Assembly: GCF_002807685.1 (NCBI RefSeq)
Contig: NZ_PEAX01000001.1
Coordinates: 62,001 to 126,000, forward strand
Length of the DNA: 64,000 bases
Source: Neoalteromonas flava
GTDB taxonomy: Bacteria; Pseudomonadota; Gammaproteobacteria; Enterobacterales; Alteromonadaceae
Reading direction: 5' to 3'
The notes under the pieces are model-generated. The model was given only the letters and a program-made list of their open reading frames with translations. It did not search any database and was not told the DNA's origin. The translations under genes were made by a program, and so were the position numbers. Positions 18,537-27,738 of the stretch are shown one piece after another; the first letter of the stretch is position 1, and each line of letters starts with the position of its first letter.

Positions 18537-18803
18537 TTAGTCGATCTTAACCGCTGCAGTTAAGTCTGCGGCAGATAATTCATCTTTACTGATCTTACCG
18601 TCTTCATCAGTATCAATGATGCCGAAATTTTTCAGCAAATTCGCATCCCCCACAGCCTCTTTTAGACTGATAAAACCATCTTGATCAGCGTCTAATAATG
18701 CCATTAGTTCTGGACTTTCTTGCGCATTCACATTAGCGGTTGCTAGCGCTTGCAAGGCCATTGCTGAAAATATAATTGTCGAAAATTTTTGTATCTTGTT
18801 CAT
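18537..18803 (-). CDS. Small periplasmic EF-hand protein
   Basis: An 88-residue protein with a signal peptide (cleavage near NVNA-QE, about residue 27) and two canonical EF-hand loops, DADQDGFISLKE and DTDEDGKISKDE. All calcium-coordinating positions are filled in both. Calcium binding in the periplasm is a fair inference; the biological role is unknown. The start is ATG with GAGGA at good spacing. It has its own terminator and a 381-base upstream gap, so it is probably transcribed alone. Proximity to the GlrK/GlrR genes is not evidence of a shared function. Confidence 0.88.
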   Translation of the reverse strand: MNKIQKFSTIIFSAMALQALATANVNAQESPELMALLDADQDGFISLKEAVGDANLLKNFGIIDTDEDGKISKDELSAADLTAAVKID

Positions 18804-19184
18804 TGGATTTTCCTCATGTTGTTATGTGGCATGAATACTTCCGTCGCGCAGGTATCAAACGCGGGCTCATGCCGTGCCAATGAAGCTATTGCAGAACTGA
18901 TGCCAAAATATTAACTCATTGTTTTTTATAGGTTTAGTAGAAAGTCTTAGAAAAAAAATCGTGATTTCGTCGCCATCAGAAGACAGCCGATAAGATATTG
19001 GTATTACGCCAGAGTGACAGGCGCAGAAACTATTCAGTTTGAATATAATTGTTGCTAAGGAATATTGCTAGATCTATGTTTTTTAAGAGTTTATTTTTTC
19101 TAATTACAAAATAAAGAGCAATCCAAGCTGTTGCTAATTTGCTCCAGAGACAAAACCTAAGGAGTTATGTGCGGCGACGAATAC
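18804..19184. other. Non-coding gap with no identified feature
   Basis: 381 bases, AT-rich in its right half, between the EF-hand gene and the end of the GGDEF-EAL gene. It must contain the EF-hand promoter. TTGGCA appears about 80 bases before that ATG but without a convincing -10 box. No RNA gene, repeat or clear terminator was recognised. Confidence 0.4.
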
Positions 19185-21311
19185 TCACTCGTTAGTCATG
19201 TCATATGGAATTTTTAATTGTGGTGACTGTTGAATATCTGGCATCGGGAATTTCACGGGCAATTCGGCAAGTTCCTCCAACGAGATAGGCTTGCTAAAGT
19301 AGAATCCTTGCAAATGATCACACCCTTGGCTAACCAAATAATCAATTTGACTGGTCTCCTCAATACCTTCGGCACAAATAGTTAGATTCAGTCGTTTAGC
19401 TAAATCAATGATCGTACCGGTAACCATGCGACTGCGCTCTGAAGTTTTCAATTCACGAACGAACTGGCGATCGATCTTGAGTGTGTCGATACTGATCTGA
19501 GTTAAGTAACCCAGAGACGAATAACCGGTGCCAAAATCATCCAGTGAAATCGCACATCCCATGTTGCTGACCCGACGGAAAAATTTATCGCTGGCAGCGA
19601 AACTCTCGAGATAAGCTGATTCTGTTACCTCTAGTTCAAAGAATCGTGGATCAACTGAATAGCGCTCAAACAGATTGGTAATGAAGTCAAACAACGAAGG
19701 ATTCTTTAGGTCAAACGCGGAGAGATTAACAGACACGCGAAAACGCTGCGGAAACATACTCTTGATGCGAGCAAGATCTTTACATGCTCGCTCCAATACC
19801 CATGAAGTGATACCCGGTATTTTACCACCCTGCTCCGCAATCGGAATAAATTCAGCCGGTGGGATCATACCTAGCACTGGATGCGCCCAACGTAGTAGAG
19901 TTTCAAACCCAACGATACTGCCGTCCCGCCCTACTTTGGGTTGATAATGCACACGCAATTCATCATTGGTGATCGCTGAATTTATACTGTTGGCAATCAT
20001 TAACTTACGTTTATGATCTTCGATCATAGACGTATCAAATAAAGTGTAGGTGCCCTTACCCGCCGCTTTAGAACGATACATGGCAATGTCAGCATTACCA
20101 ACCAACTCATTAATGTCAAAGTTCGCATCGGTGGCTTTTGATACACCGATACTGACACCAACATAGAGGTCTAAACCGTTGTAGCAAAAGGGTTCTTGAA
20201 AGGCGTCAATTAAACGTGTTGCCATGCGATGAATATTGGCTTGAGTAGTATCTCGCGATGGAATAACCAGAAATTCATCGCCCCCAAGTCGAGCAACCAA
20301 ATCACCATCGCGCATCAAAGAGCTTACCCGCCCCGCCACATCGACCAATACTTTGTCACCCGTCTCGTGGCCTAACGAATCGTTAATGCTTTTAAAGCCA
20401 TCAAGATCAAAAAACATCAGTACGAGATCCTGCTCTGAACGCAGCGCGCGGGCTAACTCCAGTTTCAAAGTGTCCATTACAAACTGACGATTTGGCAATC
20501 CTGTTAAGCTGTCGTAGTTTGCCAATCGAGTCATGGTTCGTTGTTGCTCAATCAGTTTGGCTGTTTGTTCACGATTGATTTTAAGTTCATTCTCAATCGT
20601 AACCACTAAACCATTGATATTACGCGCCAGCCCCGACACTTCATCTTTACCACCAACCGCAAAGCGCTGACTATAGTCTTTAGTAAATTGTAATCGCTGA
20701 GTAAAATCTGATAGCGCGATCAGCGGGCGCATACGCTTGCGCAGGGCCCAAGAATACACCACTGACAAGACCAAAAAGATAATAAATAGAAACGGTAGAC
20801 TAGCCATAACTAATTGCTGCTGGCTGCGCTCTAACGTAGTTTTAATATCATTAACAACAACTAGATAGCCCTTGGGAAAATCCCGTTCACCAATGCGTTT
20901 AACACTGTAAAGGTAATCGTTGTATAAATACGTGCCTAAACTCGGCTCTGATATAGAGTTGGTCAGCGATTGCACTAACGTAGTTTGGTTTCTTCCGGCC
21001 CGTCCTACATATTGTTGCACAAGGGTTAGATTACGGTCATATAAATTAGCAGTGATAACGTCTGGGTAGGCGTCAAGGCGGAGTAACGCTGACGTAACTG
21101 CTACGATATCCAAGTCCGGTCCGATTAAAGGCAATAAATCGTTGCCAATATTGTCAGCGAGCGCGGTTAGGTTCGCGGTTGCTCCATCTAAATAAAGTTT
21201 TTGATGTTCCTTGACAACCAACCACATGACCGCACAAGTGAGCAATAAAGTAAAACCAAGAGCGGAAAGCAATAAAGATGTCCGGATGCTGGAAAAAAAT
21301 CGTTGCAACAT
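19185..21311 (-). CDS. Membrane GGDEF-EAL c-di-GMP enzyme
   Basis: A 708-residue protein with one N-terminal membrane helix (about 12-32), a periplasmic sensor of about 130 residues and a second helix (about 168-188). A HAMP linker, a GGDEF domain (ARLGGDEFLVIP) and an EAL domain follow. The EAL motif reads FETLLRW, an accepted variant. The catalytic loop DDFGTGYSSLGYL and the glutamates around ELEVTES are present, so phosphodiesterase activity is plausible. Both domains look intact, and the net direction cannot be told from sequence. The start is ATG, eight bases after the TerB-domain gene, indicating a two-gene operon. Confidence 0.93.
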   Translation of the reverse strand: MLQRFFSSIRTSLLLSALGFTLLLTCAVMWLVVKEHQKLYLDGATANLTALADNIGNDLLPLIGPDLDIVAVTSALLRLDAYPDVITANLYDRNLTLVQQYVGRAGRNQTTLVQSLTNSISEPSLGTYLYNDYLYSVKRIGERDFPKGYLVVVNDIKTTLERSQQQLVMASLPFLFIIFLVLSVVYSWALRKRMRPLIALSDFTQRLQFTKDYSQRFAVGGKDEVSGLARNINGLVVTIENELKINREQTAKLIEQQRTMTRLANYDSLTGLPNRQFVMDTLKLELARALRSEQDLVLMFFDLDGFKSINDSLGHETGDKVLVDVAGRVSSLMRDGDLVARLGGDEFLVIPSRDTTQANIHRMATRLIDAFQEPFCYNGLDLYVGVSIGVSKATDANFDINELVGNADIAMYRSKAAGKGTYTLFDTSMIEDHKRKLMIANSINSAITNDELRVHYQPKVGRDGSIVGFETLLRWAHPVLGMIPPAEFIPIAEQGGKIPGITSWVLERACKDLARIKSMFPQRFRVSVNLSAFDLKNPSLFDFITNLFERYSVDPRFFELEVTESAYLESFAASDKFFRRVSNMGCAISLDDFGTGYSSLGYLTQISIDTLKIDRQFVRELKTSERSRMVTGTIIDLAKRLNLTICAEGIEETSQIDYLVSQGCDHLQGFYFSKPISLEELAELPVKFPMPDIQQSPQLKIPYDMTNE

Positions 21312-21319
21312 AATCCTGC

Positions 21320-21754
21320 TTAAACCACTTTTAACTTAGCCTGCACAAACAATGAATGCGGTACATGCAATAAATCATTGATACGCCTGATAGCATGTTC
21401 TTCATGCATATCGATATGACCATCACTATATGCAATGGACCAGAGTTGCTGGATAAAATTTGCTCGCTGTTCAAGACCATAATGTTGATTCAACACCCGC
21501 GTAAACTGGACCAAATCCACAGCCTCTTCGGCATGTTCCTGTCCTTGGGCAAACAGAATATTCAACTCCTCTTCTGTCAGCTTAAATTGCTCACTGAGTA
21601 GGGTTTTGACTTGCGTCTCTTCGGCTGGTTCCAAGGTCCGATCGGCTCGCACAACTTCAAACATTAATGCTGCTGAAGCTAACTCTAAAGTATGCTGTTC
21701 ATCCGCATGCTGACTTAAGCGCTCTTCGAACAGGGCCAAAAAAGATTTGATCAT
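21320..21754 (-). CDS. TerB-domain protein
   Basis: A 144-residue all-helical cytoplasmic protein of the TerB/DjlA-N family. Two acidic metal-binding-type segments mark it: VVRADRTLEPAEE and AYSDGHIDMHEEHAIRRI. Standalone TerB proteins are common in marine gammaproteobacteria and their role is unknown; the name reflects the domain and not proven tellurite resistance. The start is ATG at 21752-21754 with GAGG eight bases upstream. A longer frame reaching 21907 would overlap the transporter gene and its extra 51 residues look non-coding. It is paired with the GGDEF-EAL gene. Confidence 0.85.
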   Translation of the reverse strand: MIKSFLALFEERLSQHADEQHTLELASAALMFEVVRADRTLEPAEETQVKTLLSEQFKLTEEELNILFAQGQEHAEEAVDLVQFTRVLNQHYGLEQRANFIQQLWSIAYSDGHIDMHEEHAIRRINDLLHVPHSLFVQAKLKVV

Positions 21755-21816
21755 ACAACTTGCCTCTGTGTGGTCTATGCAGTTTATACCAGCCACTGGC
21801 AAGCGTCCATTAGCGC

Positions 21817-22902
21817 TTACTGTGGAAATACTAATAGATGCTCTAGTGCTAACCGTATACCAAAATTTTCGCCAATTGCATGGTCGTGATGGCTGGGCGC
21901 TAAACAAAGTACCTCAGCGTCTTTGCTTTGTGTAACCGACTGTAACCGCAATCGGTACAAGATATTCGCCCCCCGAAATTTCTTATGCATAACCTTAGCT
22001 TTGAAAGGACTTACATCATCATGCACAATATCGTCGGGCCGAACGAGTAAGTTCAATTGGGAGTTAGCCACTAATCGAGCATTCTCCCGTGCGATAAGTG
22101 TTGCGGCATCAAATTCTCCAAGTGGTGTTTGGAGCTTGTGATTTTCATCGAGCACGACAGGTACGAACACACTTTCGCCAATAAAACCAGCAACAAAAGC
22201 CGAGGCGGGCTCGTGGTAGAGTTCATACGCCGTTCCATACTGATGCAGTTTATTACCGTGGAGCACGGCGATTTTATCAGCCATGGCAAAAGCTTCATGC
22301 TGGTCATGGGTTACCATTAATGCAGTTATGCCAAGCTTTTTTAATAAACTTCTTACGTCAAAGGCGAGTTGTTCGCGCAATTGGCTATCTAAACTGGAAA
22401 AAGGCTCATCGAGCAATAACAATTTCGGCTGTGGTGCAAGCGCTCGGGCAAGCGCCACTCTTTGCTGCTGTCCACCAGACAGTTGATGCGGATAACTGTC
22501 TTGATGCGTTTGCAAATCAACCATTGCTAACATCTCAGAGACTCTATCTGTGGTCTCTTCAACGCTATACCCAGACAAACCAAAGGCAATGTTTTGGCGT
22601 ACCGTTAGGTGTGGAAATAAGGCAAAGTCTTGAAATACCATGCCGACTGAACGCTTTGCAACTGGTACCATGTGCGTTGCAGTAGAGACCGGTTGATTGT
22701 CAATATATATCTGTCCTGCACGCGGCGGTAAAAAGCCAGCTATACTGCGTAATAGCGACGTTTTGCCACAGCCTGACGGCCCCAATAAACAACCAATCTC
22801 GCCCTCTTCCAGCTGCAATGTGACATCACGCAGCACATCCATTTGCGTGTTTTTAGAGTATCCAATAGCCAGAGATTCTAGCAATAACATGGTTTTCATC
22901 AT
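21817..22902 (-). CDS. fbpC: FbpC-type ferric iron ABC transporter ATPase
   Basis: The ATP-binding subunit of a ferric-ion importer. Walker A GPSGCGKT is at residues 41-48, with the signature LSGGQQQR, Walker B LLLLDEPFSSLD and the His switch VTHDQHEAF. A C-terminal TOBE-like regulatory domain (about 235-361) includes LVRPDDIVHDD, as in FbpC/CysA-type ATPases. The start ATG at 22900-22902 overlaps the permease stop as ATGA. ATGs at 22899 and 22890 are alternatives, and the ribosome site AAAGG fits the latter best by spacing. It is the last gene of fbpABC. Confidence 0.93.
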   Translation of the reverse strand: MMKTMLLLESLAIGYSKNTQMDVLRDVTLQLEEGEIGCLLGPSGCGKTSLLRSIAGFLPPRAGQIYIDNQPVSTATHMVPVAKRSVGMVFQDFALFPHLTVRQNIAFGLSGYSVEETTDRVSEMLAMVDLQTHQDSYPHQLSGGQQQRVALARALAPQPKLLLLDEPFSSLDSQLREQLAFDVRSLLKKLGITALMVTHDQHEAFAMADKIAVLHGNKLHQYGTAYELYHEPASAFVAGFIGESVFVPVVLDENHKLQTPLGEFDAATLIARENARLVANSQLNLLVRPDDIVHDDVSPFKAKVMHKKFRGANILYRLRLQSVTQSKDAEVLCLAPSHHDHAIGENFGIRLALEHLLVFPQ

Positions 22903-24512
22903 CCTTTATCTAGCATCCGCGTGAGTACAAAAATAGGCAGTAAACTTACTCCAACAATCGTCAATGCTGGCAACGCAGCATCATATAAGCGTTCGTCGGA
23001 CGCCATTTCGTAGGCGCGAACCGCTAAGGTATTAAAATTAAATGGCCTGAGTACTAGAGTAGCCGGCAACTCTTTCAATACATCAACAAAAACCAGTAGA
23101 CTTGCACTCAAAATACTCGCCCGCATTAACGGTAAGTGAATTTTGCTAAACGTGCGCAATCTTCCCTGCCCCAGAGTTAATGCAGCATCATCTATTGAGG
23201 GTGCAATGCGCGCCGCACCGGCCTCAGAGTTTTGCAACGCTACACTTAAGAAACGGATCGCGTAACAAAACACCAACGCAAATAATGAGCCTGAAAATAC
23301 CAATCCAATGAATTGTCCATTAGCCGCATGCCAAATATCGTTTAGCCAATGATCAAGCTGTCCCAGCACAATCAGAGCCCCTATCGCAATAACCATGCCG
23401 GGTAAAGCATACCCTAAACTAAGCAATCGCACCTGCCAGACACTTAATTGCGAAGCAACCCAACGCGCCTGATAAGTAAACAGCAATGCCAATAGAACCA
23501 CCAAAACAGCGCTCAACAAGGCAACACTAAAGGTCGCCACAATTAACTCCCAATACCCTTGCCAGTCAACGCCGCGCCAGCTTTCAAACACCCATAGGAG
23601 TAATTGCATCGTTGGTAAAATGAAACCAAGGACAACTGGGGTCAAGATCCAAATAGTCGCAGCACCCGCACGCCAACCTTTTAATTTTGAGCGAGTACTA
23701 GGTGCACTGCTTGATTGCCCTGACTGGAAAAATTTAAGCTTACGCCGACTGTATTGCTCAAGCACTAACACAAGTAAAACAAACAGACATAATAATCCTG
23801 CAAGCTGGGCCGCAGCAGAGCGATTCCCCATCGCGTACCACGCTCTGAAGATACCTGTAGTGAAGGTATTGATGCCGAAGTAGTGCACGGTGCCATAATC
23901 GGCGAGCACTTCCATCATCGCCAATGCTGCACCGGTTAAAAGTGCCGGGCGAGCCAAGGGTAAGCTCACCAGCCAAAAAAAACGCCAACGTGAATAACCA
24001 TGCGTTTGCGCTATTTCAAACATGCGAGCACTCTGTTCAGCAAATGCAGTGCGTGCCAGAATGTAAACGTAAGGATAAAGAACCAATGACATTAAGAGGA
24101 TGGCAAAAGGAATTGAACGTACCTCAGGAAACCAGTAGTCGCCGTATTGCCAATTGAACACTTGCCGTATCCAAGTCTGCACCGGCCCGGCGACGTCAAG
24201 CATACCGGTGTAGCTGTAGGCGCTAATATAAGCGGGCATCGCAAGTGGCAATAATAATAATACTCGCGAAATGCTGCGCAAAGGAAACTCAAAGGTTGCC
24301 ATTAGCCAGGCGCAAGAGCCCCCGATCAGCAAGGTTCCCAGCGCCACACCAAAAGCCAATCCGAGACTGTTGCTGACGTAATCAGCAAGAACGGTATTTA
24401 CCAGGTGCTGCCATACCTGCCAGTCTGGAAAAAATAAGTGACCGAGAATAATCAACAATGGCGCTAACAGCGCCAGTGCTATCAACCCAATAGAAACGGT
24501 ATATCGATTCAA
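22899..24512 (-). CDS. fbpB: FbpB-type ferric iron ABC transporter permease (two fused domains)
   Basis: The 537-residue inner-membrane permease contains two tandem binding-protein-dependent transport domains in one chain, the standard form for FbpB/SfuB. About twelve hydrophobic helices are seen. EAA-type loops that contact the ATPase occur in each half (for example SARMFEIAQTHGYSRWRFFWLVSLPLARPAL, described here by its ends, and DDAALTLGQGRL). The start is TTG at 24510-24512: an in-frame TAG lies three codons upstream and no other start occurs before residue 70. The ribosome site is weak. Confidence 0.93.
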   Translation of the reverse strand: MNRYTVSIGLIALALLAPLLIILGHLFFPDWQVWQHLVNTVLADYVSNSLGLAFGVALGTLLIGGSCAWLMATFEFPLRSISRVLLLLPLAMPAYISAYSYTGMLDVAGPVQTWIRQVFNWQYGDYWFPEVRSIPFAILLMSLVLYPYVYILARTAFAEQSARMFEIAQTHGYSRWRFFWLVSLPLARPALLTGAALAMMEVLADYGTVHYFGINTFTTGIFRAWYAMGNRSAAAQLAGLLCLFVLLVLVLEQYSRRKLKFFQSGQSSSAPSTRSKLKGWRAGAATIWILTPVVLGFILPTMQLLLWVFESWRGVDWQGYWELIVATFSVALLSAVLVVLLALLFTYQARWVASQLSVWQVRLLSLGYALPGMVIAIGALIVLGQLDHWLNDIWHAANGQFIGLVFSGSLFALVFCYAIRFLSVALQNSEAGAARIAPSIDDAALTLGQGRLRTFSKIHLPLMRASILSASLLVFVDVLKELPATLVLRPFNFNTLAVRAYEMASDERLYDAALPALTIVGVSLLPIFVLTRMLDKG

Positions 24513-24533
24513 AGGTCTAGACTACAACGATAA

Positions 24534-25547
24534 TTATTTCCACCCGATACGGTCCATCAAACGTAATGCATCGTCATTGAGCTCGCCAACTTGCTGCAAA
24601 TCTACCGCTTGCGCGTTAAATTCTCCAAAAGACATTAACAGTTCGCTCCATGGTACGTCTTTAACCACTGGGTATTCGTTATTTTCTTGGGCATACCAAC
24701 GCTGACTTTCCGCCGATAACATAAATTCAATTAGCGCCTGTGCATGAGCAACATTGGGTGCATGTTTAGCGATGGCAATACCCGAAATATTGATATGAGT
24801 AGCGGCTTCACTGTCGGCCCAGTGCACTCGCACTTGACGGGCTTGTTCTCGCTCGTTCTCATCTGCTGAAGTTAACATGCCGGCAAGGTAATAGGTGTTT
24901 GCGATGGCGATACTGCATTGACCTGCCGCCACGGCTTTAATTTGATCACGGTCACCGCCCTTTGGCGCACGTGCCATGTTATCAACAATGCCTTTTGCCC
25001 ACGCTTCTACGGTCTCAGTATCATGTTCAATTAATAAGGCTGCGACCATGGATTGATTGTAGATATTGCTCGACGAGCGCACACAAATTTGCCCGCGGTA
25101 GCGTGCATCGGCCAAATCAAAAATACTCTTGATGGCACTGGTGTCTACTTTCTTTGGGTCAAACATCATTGGGCGCGCGCGTTTGGTCAGTGCGATCCAA
25201 TGCATATCAGCATCACGCAGATTATCAGCAATTAAGCTTTGTGCCAGGCTACTGGCGAGAGGTTGAGTAATTTCCGCTTGTTTGGCGCGAACTAAACGTC
25301 CAGCATCGGTGGTGATCAACACATCGGCAGGACTAAATTGCCCTTCCGTTTGCATCCGCGTAATCAACGCGTCAGCGTTGCCGGTAATCAAATTAACTTC
25401 CACACCTGTTTTTTCACTGAACTGGTCCAGCAACGGTTTTATAAGCGCCTCTTTACGCGCTGAATAGACATTAAGCTCGGCAGAAAAACTTGGACTTGAA
25501 AAAACCAATAAGGCAATTACGGCGGATAAAGAAAATTTGAACGACAC
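24534..25547 (-). CDS. fbpA: FbpA-type periplasmic ferric-ion-binding protein
   Basis: The periplasmic receptor that hands ferric iron to FbpBC. The signal peptide ends near FSA-EL (residue 23). The protein belongs to the FbpA/IdiA/FutA class: ELNVYSARKEALIKPLL at the mature N-terminus and the iron-ligand tyrosine pair in NTYYLAGML (precursor residues 219-220). At 337 residues it is a typical length. The start is GTG at 25545-25547 with AGGAG seven bases upstream. A Fur box overlaps its promoter, so repression under iron-replete conditions is expected. Confidence 0.95.
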   Translation of the reverse strand: MSFKFSLSAVIALLVFSSPSFSAELNVYSARKEALIKPLLDQFSEKTGVEVNLITGNADALITRMQTEGQFSPADVLITTDAGRLVRAKQAEITQPLASSLAQSLIADNLRDADMHWIALTKRARPMMFDPKKVDTSAIKSIFDLADARYRGQICVRSSSNIYNQSMVAALLIEHDTETVEAWAKGIVDNMARAPKGGDRDQIKAVAAGQCSIAIANTYYLAGMLTSADENEREQARQVRVHWADSEAATHINISGIAIAKHAPNVAHAQALIEFMLSAESQRWYAQENNEYPVVKDVPWSELLMSFGEFNAQAVDLQQVGELNDDALRLMDRIGWK

Positions 25548-25574
25548 AAAGCACTCCTGTTGTTTATTCGTAAC

Positions 25575-25605
25575 TGATAATAATTCTCAATTACATTAAA
25601 CTCAA
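25575..25605 (-). promoter_or_regulatory. fbpABC promoter with overlapping Fur box
   Basis: TGATAATAATTCTCA at 25575-25589 matches the 7-1-7 Fur palindrome TGATAAT-N-ATTATCA with one change. On the minus strand TTGAGT (25600-25605) and TATTAT (25577-25582) are 17 bases apart, so the -10 box lies inside the Fur site. This geometry is that of direct iron repression. Confidence 0.75.
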
Positions 25606-25652
25606 CTGCTTTTATTTTTTTGTCCAAATTTTACCTTTGGTTGTTCGCTGAT

Positions 25653-27296
25653 TCAGATACCGATTGTGACTTCAGTGGTTTTCCCACCATCTTTGAATTG
25701 CACTCCGGCTGAAAGCTCGCGCAGTAATGTATGACCGCGACCGTAGTTAAACTCATCGGTAACCGTATCAACCGCAACAGGATCAAAACCGTTTCCACTG
25801 TCGGTAACCGCAACAATTAACTCCCGAGTTTGCGGATCAAAGCGTGCGTGTAAATTAACGAAACCTTCAGTTAACGTTTCAAGGCGTTCAGAGCGTAACG
25901 TGTAGTACTCAATGAACCCTTCACTAGTTGATTTCAACGCCGAACTTAACTGCAACACGCCATGTTCTAGCGCATTACTGTACAGCTCAGTCATGATAGT
26001 GAATAGATCCGAGCGCACCCACGACAACCCCAATTGACTGCAAATCATATCGATAAAATGTGGTAATGACTCGCCTTGACGCAATAAATCTGGGGTTAAG
26101 CAAGTTGATATCTGAAATGGTAGCGGAGATAACTCGTGCGCTTGTTTTAACTGCGATAGATCCTGACATTCAAAGATCGTTAGGCTGACGTCGTCATGAG
26201 GAAGGTTTTCTGCTGCGAATTTACGTATTTCGGCTAATAATTGATCGACAGTAATTGTGGAATTGCCAATGAACAGTCGCTCCAAGCCCTCTTCGCCAAA
26301 CATCTCACCTTCATTGTTGTGTAATTCTATCAGTCCGTCGGTATAGGCAATTATGCGAGAGCCGAGCTCAGCTTCGAAGGTTTCATCGATATCATCAAAT
26401 TCATCATTCTCGAGAATGCCTAAAGCCATATGCTGCGAGGTAAAACGTTTTAATAACGCACCATCAGGCCCTTGCAGTAACAAATCGGGCATACCACCAT
26501 TCCAAACATTTAGCCGGCGTCCACTTTCACTAACCTCAACGATAGCCGCAGCAAAAAACATATGAATAGGTAGCAGCTTTTCTAAGGTTTTATTAAGTGT
26601 TGTGGCAATTTCTGACACCGACAACCCTTTACTGGCCATCGCCTGAAACGCCCGAGTCACTGGTAAAGCGCCAATTGCCGAGGCCAAACCGTGACCGGTG
26701 AAATCCCCCATCAAAAAGTATAGCCCACCGTTGGGACTGGCCTCACACAAGAAAACATCACCGCTAAATTCGTCAGCAGGAAAATTGCGATAATCAAAAT
26801 ACGGCGTTACCGTCGGACTATTCACAATGGCCTTACTGAATATGTGTTCGATGATTTCGCGCTCACGTTCTACGGAGTTGCGAAAGTAGGTCAATTGCTG
26901 ATTTTGCGCGTCAAGACTTTTACTCAACTCTCGCGTTCTAAGGTGGGCTTTAACTTTTGCGATAAGGACAGTTTTATCGAAGGGTTTGGAGACAAAATCA
27001 TCTCCACCAACATCTAGACAACGCACAACGGTCTCGCGCTCATCCAATGAGGTGATAAAAATTATCGGTAGATACAAGGCATCATTGGCCGACTTCACAC
27101 GACTGGCCACTTCCAAACCATCCATATCGGGCATAACAACATCAAGCAGAATTAGGTCAGGATTGACTTTCTCACATAACACCAGAGCTTCATGCCCTGA
27201 ACGCGCTTCATATACGTCTAAATAGCCCTGCTCTTCCAACATGTGTACTAGCAGAAAGCGATTAATGGACTCATCGTCAACGATTAATACGCGCAT
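25653..27296 (-). CDS. Response regulator with PP2C phosphatase and anti-sigma kinase domains
   Basis: A three-part partner-switching protein of 547 residues. The receiver (1-120) has its phospho-acceptor at Asp52 and Lys in FVSKPF. The SpoIIE/RsbU-type PP2C phosphatase (about 170-375) includes MGDFTGHGLASAIG and IAYTDGLIELHN. The RsbW-like GHKL kinase (about 400-547) has the N box TELYSNALEHG and AVTDSGNGFDP. The same architecture occurs in HsbR of Pseudomonas and CrsR of Shewanella, which dephosphorylate or phosphorylate a STAS partner. The next gene downstream in this entry's neighbourhood, at 27306, encodes such a partner and precedes it in the operon with a nine-base gap. Confidence 0.92.
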   Translation of the reverse strand: MRVLIVDDESINRFLLVHMLEEQGYLDVYEARSGHEALVLCEKVNPDLILLDVVMPDMDGLEVASRVKSANDALYLPIIFITSLDERETVVRCLDVGGDDFVSKPFDKTVLIAKVKAHLRTRELSKSLDAQNQQLTYFRNSVEREREIIEHIFSKAIVNSPTVTPYFDYRNFPADEFSGDVFLCEASPNGGLYFLMGDFTGHGLASAIGALPVTRAFQAMASKGLSVSEIATTLNKTLEKLLPIHMFFAAAIVEVSESGRRLNVWNGGMPDLLLQGPDGALLKRFTSQHMALGILENDEFDDIDETFEAELGSRIIAYTDGLIELHNNEGEMFGEEGLERLFIGNSTITVDQLLAEIRKFAAENLPHDDVSLTIFECQDLSQLKQAHELSPLPFQISTCLTPDLLRQGESLPHFIDMICSQLGLSWVRSDLFTIMTELYSNALEHGVLQLSSALKSTSEGFIEYYTLRSERLETLTEGFVNLHARFDPQTRELIVAVTDSGNGFDPVAVDTVTDEFNYGRGHTLLRELSAGVQFKDGGKTTEVTIGI

Positions 27297-27305
27297 CGAC
27301 AGTCA

Positions 27306-27611
27306 CTACTTAATGTCGAATTTTTTATCAAATCTAGAAATAGTTAAGATTTTAAGCACTTGCGGACGGCTGTGCGAAATTACATAACGTGAAATAGCGG
27401 TACCAAGCACTTTTTGCATATTCAGCAACATGCCCAATGCTGAGCTATCCATATACTCAGTATCAGCCAGATCCACCTCTATCGTTTTTACTGATTCGGG
27501 TAAATTTGAGTAAGAGTTACGAAAATCCTGCACTTTGCCAAAATCGAACTTATCATCCATCTTGATGATCATGGTTTTTTCGTCGGCAGATAACATTGCT
27601 TCTAGAGCCAT
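27306..27611 (-). CDS. STAS-domain anti-anti-sigma factor
   Basis: A 101-residue single STAS domain. The conserved phosphorylation segment reads EYMDSSALGMLL, with the target Ser at residue 56 or 57 (Ser56 in Pseudomonas HsbA). The probable kinase and phosphatase is the neighbouring gene at 25653-27296. Depending on phosphorylation, such proteins sequester an anti-sigma factor or a diguanylate cyclase; the partner here is unknown. The start is ATG. A perfect 12-base inverted repeat lies 41 bases upstream, between this gene and the divergent yciH. Confidence 0.92.
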   Translation of the reverse strand: MALEAMLSADEKTMIIKMDDKFDFGKVQDFRNSYSNLPESVKTIEVDLADTEYMDSSALGMLLNMQKVLGTAISRYVISHSRPQVLKILTISRFDKKFDIK

Positions 27612-27651
27612 AAGTTAATTACTCGCTTGCTAGATGAAAAGGTTATTTATT

Positions 27652-27678
27652 CAAAGTTCAGTGTAGCACTGAACTTTG
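27652..27678. promoter_or_regulatory. Perfect 12-base inverted repeat between divergent genes
   Basis: CAAAGTTCAGTG-TAG-CACTGAACTTTG. It sits 41 bases upstream of the STAS gene and 61 bases upstream of yciH. With no T tract directly after it on either strand it does not look like a terminator. It could be an operator or a stable hairpin in the 5' leader of the STAS mRNA. I do not recognise the motif. Confidence 0.5.
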
Positions 27679-27738
27679 CGTTTTGTTTTAATTAAACAAT
27701 GATAAAAAATCAAGTAATGACTCAGGTGTGATAATCAA

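Noticed and set aside
18860..18900. TTGGCACGG upstream of the EF-hand gene as a second sigma-54 promoter
   Set aside because: The -24 half is good, but the -12 half differs from the consensus in three of five positions.
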